Positions 1 through 4,648 of a stretch of 5,377 bases of DNA are shown in pieces. The position numbers were made by a program, and so were the translations under genes. The notes under the pieces are model-generated. The model was not told the origin of the DNA and did no database searches. It saw only the letters and a list, made by a program, of their open reading frames with translations. The stretch comes from Pseudomonadota bacterium (GTDB taxonomy: Bacteria; Pseudomonadota; Alphaproteobacteria; Rhizobiales; Xanthobacteraceae): positions 1 through 5,377 of the forward strand of contig JAEYTQ010000483.1 in NCBI GenBank assembly GCA_023433965.1, in the 5' to 3' direction. The number at the start of each line of letters is the position of its first letter. The first letter of the stretch is position 1.

Positions 1-34
1 TTTTGTCGATCAACGTCCTGGTCGGCACGGCGCG
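1..34 (-). pseudogene. Remnant of a second amidohydrolase copy, cut at its 5' side
   Basis: These bases align without gaps to 418-451 inside the neighbouring amidohydrolase gene, with 31 of 34 identical. Read on the minus strand they encode RAVPTRTLIDK, matching RAVPTRTLIEK at residues 447-457 of the intact protein. The three differences (positions 2, 5 and 20) are all third codon positions; two are silent and one is Glu to Asp. That pattern indicates a copy that diverged while still translated, not a random match. The 5' part of this copy is absent: immediately upstream (from about position 35) the sequence becomes an intergenic repeat. The frame stays open from the stop codon of the intact gene to the window edge, but I see no ribosome binding site or ATG for it. 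The rest of the copy would lie left of the window. The fragment is short, so calling it a pseudogene is an inference. Confidence 0.55.
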
Positions 35-57
35 TTGCGCCTTTGCCAATCCCACGG
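21..57. repeat. Intergenic palindromic repeat, copy 1
   Basis: Positions 21-56 align without gaps to 1944-1979 with 30 of 36 identical, including a perfect 13-base core TTGCGCCTTTGCC (35-47). The first 14 bases (21-34) also belong to the amidohydrolase-like remnant, so the joint between gene remnant and repeat lies in sequence resembling both. Part of the repeat can fold, because a GCGC stretch pairs with a second GCGC across a short loop. It lies 3' of the intact amidohydrolase and has the same orientation as the copy at its 5' side. Confidence 0.6.
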
Positions 58-85
58 CACTTCCTCTGGTCGACGTCCAATGATT

Positions 86-1789
86 TCAGCGCTGGAAGAC
101 AACCTTCCCGCCGACGAGCGTCATGTCCGCTTTGATGTCCTTGATCTGCTCGTCCGGCACGGCCGTGTAGTCCGCGGAGAGCACCACCATGTCCGCCAGC
201 TTTCCCGGTTCGATCGTCCCTTTGCGCGTCTCCTCGAACGTGTAGCGCGACGCCGCGCTGGTGTAGAGCCGCAGGGCCTGCTCGCGGGTAATCGCCTCTG
301 CCGAGCCGTAGACGTTGCCGTTGGGGTCCTTCCGCGTCACCATCACGTAAATGTTGAGGAAGGGATTGATCGGGTTCACCGGAAAATCGGTGCCGGCCCC
401 GAGGCTCTCGAGCCCCATCTTTTCGATCAACGTCCTCGTCGGCACGGCGCGGTCAGCGGTCGCTTTGCCGAGGAATCGTTCGACGGTTGCTGCCTTGTCC
501 CACATGAAGGCATTCTGGAAATCGACACGAGCTCCCAGCTTTTGCGCACGCTCCATCTGTTCCGGCCGGATCAGGCTGGCGTGAATGAGGATGAAGCGGC
601 GGTCGCGGATCGATTTCTCTTTGTCCACCGCCTCGAAGGCATCGAGCACCTGGTCGATACCGAGGTCGCCGACCACGTGGACGCCAACTCGCCAATCATA
701 TCGGTTACAGATGGAGATGAGCTGCCTCAGCCGCTCGGGCGTCTGCTGGGCAACCCCGTGGTAGTTGTCATGGGAATCGGGATAGACGTCGCGCATGAGC
801 GCGGTCTTCAGCGTCATGCCGCCGTCGTAGAAGATCTTGATGCCGGCGAACTTCAGCCATTCGTCGCCGAAACCCGAAGCGGCGCCATTGCCTGACATGA
901 TCGCTTCCCATGCGGTCAGGTCGGCCGGCGGCTCCGGTCGAAACATCACGCCGGTGCGCAACGTGGCTTTACCGGCTGCGGCAAGTTTCTGCAGCGTGCG
1001 GATGTCGCGAGGCTCTGTCGCGCCTTCGACTGCGCTCGTGATACCGAAGCTGTTGAGGAAGCCCTGGGCAATGGTGAACTGCCGCATTTCGTCGTCTTCC
1101 GTCCAGGGCGGGACGGCCTTTTCGACCCGGTCGATCGCCGTCTCCACGAGCAGGCCGGTCAATTCACCGGCCGCGTCGCGCTCAAACTTGCCCCCACTCG
1201 GATCTTCCGTGGTCTTGTCGACGCCCACCCGCTGCAGGGCCATGGTGTTCGCCATCGAGAAGTGCCCGACGGTGCGAAGATAGACTGGATTGTTGGGAGC
1301 GACGCTATCGATCTCCTGCCGCGTCAGATAACGCTTCTCGGCGAGTTGTGACGGCGGATGCCAGGCGCCACCGACGATCCACTCGCCCGGCTTTCTCTTC
1401 TCAGCGAATGCCTTGATGGCCGCGAGCGCTTCGGCGACCGTCTTGGCTCGGCCCATGATGACGACGTAGTCGCCAAGGCCAGCGGCCTTGAAGTGAGTGT
1501 GGGTATCGATCAATCCGGGAATGACGGTTTTGCCGGCTACATCGAGCACGCGCGTCCGGGCGCCTGCAAGGGCTTTCATCGAAGCACTGGTTCCGGTCGC
1601 GAGGATCTTCCCGTCTGCGACAGCCACTGCCTCCGTGATCGTCGATCGGTCGTCCAGCGTCAGAACCTTGCCATTGATGAGGACCAGGTCAGGTGCTTTG
1701 AGCTCCGGCTGCTGCCCCGCGACATCTGCGATGCCAGCGATCCACATGCTCGTGGCAACGATGGCAGATGCCGCCAGTTTGCGAACCAT
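86..1789 (-). CDS. Exported metal-dependent amidohydrolase, YtcJ/amidohydrolase-3 type
   Basis: The 567-residue product is a full-length member of the amidohydrolase superfamily, a TIM-barrel hydrolase that cleaves amide or related C-N bonds with one or two bound metals. Residues 1-25 look like a Sec signal peptide: MVRK, a hydrophobic stretch, then cleavage near VAG-QQ, so the enzyme probably acts in the periplasm. The composite beta-domain precedes the first metal motif in GLIDTHTH (His97, His99). Further family landmarks are GHFSMAN (175-181), KIFYDGG (Lys318, possible metal bridge), HVVGD (His371), LIHAS (His403) and GAGTDFPV (Asp468, likely catalytic). The C-terminus has the usual GTIEPGKLADMVVL stretch. 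The ATG at 1789 is preferred because AAGGGGGA lies 4 bases upstream and it yields the signal peptide; an in-frame TTG at 1834 has neither. It shares a strand with the TetR gene but lies 199 bases downstream with a repeat between, so co-transcription is doubtful. The substrate is unknown. YtcJ relatives include formamide deformylases and many uncharacterised enzymes. Confidence 0.9.
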   Translation of the reverse strand: MVRKLAASAIVATSMWIAGIADVAGQQPELKAPDLVLINGKVLTLDDRSTITEAVAVADGKILATGTSASMKALAGARTRVLDVAGKTVIPGLIDTHTHFKAAGLGDYVVIMGRAKTVAEALAAIKAFAEKRKPGEWIVGGAWHPPSQLAEKRYLTRQEIDSVAPNNPVYLRTVGHFSMANTMALQRVGVDKTTEDPSGGKFERDAAGELTGLLVETAIDRVEKAVPPWTEDDEMRQFTIAQGFLNSFGITSAVEGATEPRDIRTLQKLAAAGKATLRTGVMFRPEPPADLTAWEAIMSGNGAASGFGDEWLKFAGIKIFYDGGMTLKTALMRDVYPDSHDNYHGVAQQTPERLRQLISICNRYDWRVGVHVVGDLGIDQVLDAFEAVDKEKSIRDRRFILIHASLIRPEQMERAQKLGARVDFQNAFMWDKAATVERFLGKATADRAVPTRTLIEKMGLESLGAGTDFPVNPINPFLNIYVMVTRKDPNGNVYGSAEAITREQALRLYTSAASRYTFEETRKGTIEPGKLADMVVLSADYTAVPDEQIKDIKADMTLVGGKVVFQR

Positions 1790-1801
1790 GACGTCCCCCT
1801 T
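1790..1801 (-). promoter_or_regulatory. Shine-Dalgarno that fixes the amidohydrolase start
   Basis: On the minus strand AAGGGGGA (1794-1801) precedes the ATG at 1789 by 4 bases. The upstream in-frame TTG at 1834 would add 15 residues before the signal peptide, so the ATG is the better start. Confidence 0.75.
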
Positions 1802-1841
1802 GATCTTGCTTTTGCCGGACGAAAGATCCGTCAAGGGTATC

Positions 1842-1851
1842 TTTGATCAAA
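1842..1851. promoter_or_regulatory. Perfect 10-base palindrome upstream of the amidohydrolase
   Basis: TTTGATCAAA reads identically on both strands and lies 53-62 bases upstream of the amidohydrolase ATG, where a promoter or operator is expected. On the minus strand a weak -35-like TTGAAC lies just upstream of it, but no convincing -10 follows. A 10-base palindrome can occur by chance, so this is only a candidate site. Confidence 0.2.
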
Positions 1852-1889
1852 CGCGGGTTCAACGCTTCTCAGTCGTGGCAGCGTCCGCA

Positions 1890-1980
1890 TGGTGGGCAAA
1901 GCGAAAGCGCGTCCACCAGTCGTTCAACAAGGGGAGAGGGTTCGTGGGCACCGCGCTTTGCGCCTTTGCCGACCCTACGA
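1890..1980. repeat. Imperfect inverted repeat between TetR and amidohydrolase, includes repeat copy 2
   Basis: The left arm (about 1891-1916) and the reverse complement of the right arm (about 1944-1975) match with small gaps: GGTGGGCAAA-GCG-AAAGCGCG against GGTCGGCAAAGGCGCAAAGCGCG. Each arm is also partly self-complementary: TGGTGGGC (1890-1897) faces GTCCACCA (1911-1918) with one mismatch, and GTGGGCA (1944-1950) faces TGCCGAC (1967-1973) with one mismatch. GCGC-TTT-GCGC forms a small hairpin at 1953-1963. The spacer is about 27 bases. The right arm lies 9 bases past the TetR stop codon and could slow or end TetR transcription, but no T-run follows on the minus strand, so a classic terminator is unlikely. 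The right arm is the second copy of the repeat at 21-57. I see no gene in 1790-1988. Confidence 0.65.
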
Positions 1981-1988
1981 TGCCAGGA

Positions 1989-2642
1989 TCACACCGTTTC
2001 CAACTGATCCGCCGCGCGCTTCTTCTTCGCCTTCGCCTGGCCGAGCAGGGGGCCCGCGGTCAGCGCCGCCGTGTCGGCGACGCCCGGATCGCGCGAGATC
2101 ATCGCGGCGACGATGGCGCCGTCGATGATGAGGCCGAGCTGATGCGCGAGCACCGCGGGCTCGGCTGATCCGAGCTCGCCGGCGAGCTTCTCGATGTGGC
2201 CGAGCACGATCTTCTTATGCTTCAGCGCGATGTTGCGAAACTGCTTGGCGTCCTTGTCGTGCTCGCCGACGGCGTTGATGAAGGGGCAGCCGTAGAAGCG
2301 CTCCTCCGCGAACCAGCTCTTCAAAGCGGGGAAGATTCGCGTGAGCTTGGCCTGCGCATCGCCGCCGCCATCTTCCATGGCGGCAATGAACCATTCGCGC
2401 CATTGCTTGCCTTCGCTTTCCAGCACGGCGTTGACGAGATTGGTTTTGGAGCCGAACAATTTATAGAGCGTGGTCTTGGCGGTGCCGGCTTCCTCGATGA
2501 TCGCATCGATGCCGGTGGCATTGATGCCGTTCTTGCAGAACAGATGCGATGCGGCGCTGAGCAGGCGCCCGCGCGCGGATTCGTCGTCGCTTGCAACAGC
2601 GTGGGGCGAATTCGAGCTCTTCTTCGATGAAGTCTTTGCCAT
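1989..2642 (-). CDS. TetR/AcrR-family transcriptional regulator
   Basis: This 217-residue protein has the usual TetR layout. The N-terminal three-helix DNA-binding domain spans about residues 24-72, with ARGRLLSAASHLFCKNG as helix 1 and AKTTLYKLFGSKTNL (55-69) as the turn and recognition helix, the most conserved TetR signature. The rest is the helical ligand-binding and dimerisation domain. It carries an RFYGCPFINAVGE stretch (115-127), seen in one AcrR branch, whose Cys119 could sense ligands or redox state. Both ends are polar and basic: a Lys/Ser-rich leader and a KAKKKRAADQ tail. The ATG at 2642 has only a weak upstream Shine-Dalgarno. The gene is divergent from the OsmC gene with 244 bases between their starts, the standard arrangement for a repressor controlling the neighbouring operon and itself. 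A palindrome touching its start codon is a candidate operator. The ligand is unknown. Confidence 0.93.
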   Translation of the reverse strand: MAKTSSKKSSNSPHAVASDDESARGRLLSAASHLFCKNGINATGIDAIIEEAGTAKTTLYKLFGSKTNLVNAVLESEGKQWREWFIAAMEDGGGDAQAKLTRIFPALKSWFAEERFYGCPFINAVGEHDKDAKQFRNIALKHKKIVLGHIEKLAGELGSAEPAVLAHQLGLIIDGAIVAAMISRDPGVADTAALTAGPLLGQAKAKKKRAADQLETV

Positions 2643-2663
2643 AGCTGCAACTTAATCGCAGCT
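2643..2663. promoter_or_regulatory. Candidate TetR operator palindrome
   Basis: AGCTGC (2643-2648) and GCAGCT (2658-2663) are exact inverted arms around a 9-base spacer. Across the whole 21 bases, 8 of 10 position pairs are complementary. It lies immediately upstream of the TetR ATG in the divergent intergenic region. TetR-family repressors commonly bind 15-25 base palindromes overlapping their own promoter or leader, so autoregulation is plausible. Binding itself is inferred. Confidence 0.4.
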
Positions 2664-2886
2664 GCGCGACATCAGCAAGCCGCATCTGGTTGACGCTGAA
2701 AAGATTCGCAAGATGACGTTCACCTGCACCGCGTTTGTGCAGCGCGCCGTCGGTCAATTCCTGGGCAAGCCACTAACCGGCTCACCCTCCTCGCGTTTTG
2801 ATCCTGGCTGGTCTTGGAACGCTCCGTGCAAGGAAACAGACCGTTCGGTATCCTGCCGATTTCCACTTCTGCCAGGGAGAAGATTG
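2664..2886. promoter_or_regulatory. Divergent intergenic region upstream of the OsmC-flavoprotein-sulfurtransferase genes
   Basis: No credible gene is seen here. An ATG-started frame opens at 2713 and runs into the OsmC gene, but its extra 58 residues look nothing like an OsmC N-terminus. A TTGACG (2690-2695) is a good -35 hexamer, yet the sequence 17 bases further on (ATGACG) is a poor -10. The promoters for TetR and for the plus-strand genes should both lie in this interval, but I cannot place them firmly. Confidence 0.4.
2874..2880 (+). promoter_or_regulatory. Shine-Dalgarno that fixes the OsmC-like start
   Basis: AGGGAGA lies 6 bases upstream of the ATG at 2887. It supports that codon over the upstream in-frame ATG at 2713. 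Confidence 0.75.
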
Positions 2887-3429
2887 ATGACTGCCGTCGT
2901 TCAGAAGACAGCGCTGACGGGGTGCCTCGCGCCCATCGACAAGAATGGCCTCGAGCAACTGATCGCGAGCGGCAAGGCGAATCCGAAGGTCATCAAGACC
3001 TTGAAATGCAAGACGGTCGCGGAAGGAAAATTCCGTCACGCCAACTACATCCGCAGCCTGCCGCCCTACATCGTCGACGAGCCGCCGGGGCTGTTGGGCG
3101 ACGACACCGCGCCGAACCCGTCCGAAGCCTCGCTCGCCGCGCTCGGCTCGTGCCTTGCGGTCGGCCTGCACGCCAACGCCGTGCATCGCGGCTGGACCGT
3201 CAACAAGCTCGAGCTCGAGCTCGAGGGCGATCTCAACATCACCGCGGTCTGGGGCACCGGCGACACCTCGGACAAGCCGGTCGGCTTCACGGACGTGCGC
3301 GTCAAGGTCGACATGGAATGCGAGGGCGTCTCTGCGGACGAGATCAACGCGCTGGTCGCGCATGTGAAGAAATGGTCGCCGGTCGCCAACACCTTCACCC
3401 GTCCGGTCAATCTCGAAGTCGGCATCTAG
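2887..3429 (+). CDS. OsmC-family protein with a single conserved catalytic cysteine
   Basis: The product has 180 residues. OsmC/Ohr proteins are cytoplasmic thiol-dependent peroxidases or related thiol proteins. The family core PSEASLAALGSCLAVGL (78-94) carries the expected Cys89 on the central helix, followed by the strand LELELEGDLN (108-117) and a C-terminal segment HVKKWSPVANTFTRPV (159-174). In Ohr and OsmC the last segment normally holds the second, resolving cysteine (as in xxCPxS). Here Trp163 precedes Ser-Pro, so the classic two-cysteine peroxidase cycle is not available. Cys13, Cys41 and Cys145 exist but are outside the usual position. Other OsmC-like proteins share this SPV-type motif and have poorly known roles. 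The gene opens the plus-strand series, 33 bases ahead of the flavoprotein start. A role in thiol or organosulfur handling is inferred from the sulfurtransferase downstream. Confidence 0.88.
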   Translation: MTAVVQKTALTGCLAPIDKNGLEQLIASGKANPKVIKTLKCKTVAEGKFRHANYIRSLPPYIVDEPPGLLGDDTAPNPSEASLAALGSCLAVGLHANAVHRGWTVNKLELELEGDLNITAVWGTGDTSDKPVGFTDVRVKVDMECEGVSADEINALVAHVKKWSPVANTFTRPVNLEVGI

Positions 3430-3451
3430 CAAGCGGCAATCAGGAAGGTGC

Positions 3452-3456
3452 GGGAG
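3452..3456 (+). promoter_or_regulatory. Shine-Dalgarno that fixes the flavoprotein start
   Basis: GGGAG lies 6 bases ahead of the ATG at 3463. The alternative in-frame GTG at 3448 directly abuts AGGAAG with no spacing, so it is a poor start. Confidence 0.65.
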
Positions 3457-3462
3457 ACGATC

Positions 3463-4596
3463 ATGGGTTCACTGGCTTTATCGCGGGCCGACGTTCTGGA
3501 TCAACCCGCACCGTCCATTGCGGGCGAGGTGGCGCGGATCGCGCGCGAGGAGCTCGCGCCGCTCGCCGCCGGCATCGACGAGGGCACGGTCTATCCGGCC
3601 GAAGTGCTGCGCAAACTCGGTGCAGTTGGGGCATGGGGCAGCCATGTCCCTCACGAAGGCCTCGCCGATCTGCGCAGTGCCATCCAGGCGATGGCGGCGA
3701 TCGGGGAGGTCTGCGGTTCGACGGCTTTCATGGCCTGGTGCCAGAGCACGCTGGTCTGGTACGCGGCCAATTCGACCAACGTGAAGCTCGCCAAACGCTT
3801 CGGCGATGCCTTCTCGACGGGGCGCGTGCTCGGCGGCACCGGGCTGTCCAATCCCATGAAGAGCTTCTTCGGCATCGAGAAATTGAAGCTGAAGGGGCGC
3901 AAGGTCGAGGGCGGCTACGTCGTGCGCGGCGCGCTGCCCTGGGTCTCCAACCTCGGGCCCGACCATTATTTCGGCACCATTTTCGAGTGTGAGGACGAGC
4001 CGGGCAGCGCAAGTGGCGCGCCAGGCTTGGTGATGTTCCTCGCCGACTGCTCGGACCCCGCGATCACGTTGACGCCGTGCAAGCCGTTCCTCGCGATGGA
4101 CGGCACCGGCACTTACGGCGTGCAGTTCCGCGACGTCTTCGTGCCGGACGAGCTGATCCTGGCCGATCCCGCCGCGCCCTTCGTCAAGAAGATCCGCGCT
4201 GGATTCATCCTGCTCCAGGCCGGCATGGCGCTCGGGGTGATCAAGGACTGCATCAACATCATGGGTGAGGTCGATGGCTCGCTCGGCCACATCAACCGCT
4301 ATCTGACGCAGCAACCGGTGCATTTCCGCGATCTCGCCGCCGAGCTCGAGGCCGAGACCATGGCGCTGGCCTGCGATCCCTACAACGAGGAGGAGACCTA
4401 CTGGCGCAAGGTGATCGCGCTGCGCTTGCGCGCCGGCGAGGCCAGCGTCGCGGCGGCGCATGCGGCCATGCTGCATTGTGGCGCGCGCGGCTACCTCAAG
4501 AGCCACCGCGCGCAGCGGCGCCTGCGCGAGGCCTATTTCGTCGCGATCGTCACGCCGGCGACCAAGCAGCTGCGCAAGATGCTCGCCGATTCCTGA
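3463..4596 (+). CDS. Acyl-CoA-dehydrogenase-fold flavoprotein lacking the usual catalytic glutamates
   Basis: The 377-residue product is the usual length for this fold. It has an N-terminal helical domain (about 1-120), a middle beta domain with GTGLSNP (125-131) and GALPWVSN (156-163), which match the flavin-contacting 'tglTEP…GtKtWIsN' region, and a C-terminal four-helix domain ending at HCGARGYLKSHRAQRRLREAYF (338-359). In classical dehydrogenases the catalytic Glu lies in a YEGT-like motif near the C-terminus; here that stretch reads VTPAT (363-367). The alternative isovaleryl-CoA-dehydrogenase-type position, near GFILLQAGMALG, also lacks Glu. The GSD of the substrate loop is replaced by MKSFFG. 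It may therefore act as a flavin-dependent monooxygenase, as DszC and SfnB of this fold do, or on an unusual thioester. The substrate is unknown. It lies 33 bases after OsmC and 52 bases before the sulfurtransferase, so the three probably share a transcript. Confidence 0.85.
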   Translation: MGSLALSRADVLDQPAPSIAGEVARIAREELAPLAAGIDEGTVYPAEVLRKLGAVGAWGSHVPHEGLADLRSAIQAMAAIGEVCGSTAFMAWCQSTLVWYAANSTNVKLAKRFGDAFSTGRVLGGTGLSNPMKSFFGIEKLKLKGRKVEGGYVVRGALPWVSNLGPDHYFGTIFECEDEPGSASGAPGLVMFLADCSDPAITLTPCKPFLAMDGTGTYGVQFRDVFVPDELILADPAAPFVKKIRAGFILLQAGMALGVIKDCINIMGEVDGSLGHINRYLTQQPVHFRDLAAELEAETMALACDPYNEEETYWRKVIALRLRAGEASVAAAHAAMLHCGARGYLKSHRAQRRLREAYFVAIVTPATKQLRKMLADS

Positions 4597-4648
4597 GTTT
4601 TGCGAGTCCACCCCAGAAGACCACTCAACCTCAACGGAGAGGCTGCCA

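Noticed and set aside
35..895. 286-codon plus-strand frame opposite the amidohydrolase C-terminal half
   Set aside because: It is a shadow of the amidohydrolase. It begins inside the repeat joint, and the protein has no recognisable domain.
1944..1973. Rho-independent terminator for the TetR gene
   Set aside because: The stem is imperfect and no T-run follows on the minus strand. It is better explained as an arm of the intergenic repeat.
2816..2845. GGAAC…CGTT resembling an alphaproteobacterial EcfG general-stress promoter upstream of OsmC
   Set aside because: The spacing between GGAAC (2816-2820) and CGTT (2842-2845) is 21 bases, whereas EcfG promoters use about 16-17.
2713..2886. 58-residue N-terminal extension of the OsmC-like protein
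   Set aside because: The ATG at 2713 lacks a good Shine-Dalgarno, the extension has no OsmC-like sequence, and the ATG at 2887 has AGGGAGA at ideal spacing.
3208..3225. Three tandem CTCGAG hexamers in the OsmC-like gene
   Set aside because: They encode Leu-Glu-Leu-Glu-Leu-Glu in a beta strand using the preferred GC-rich codons, which explains the repeat without any special function.
2814..3992. 392-codon plus-strand frame across OsmC and the flavoprotein
   Set aside because: It overlaps two well-supported genes in another frame, and its Arg-rich translation has no family features.
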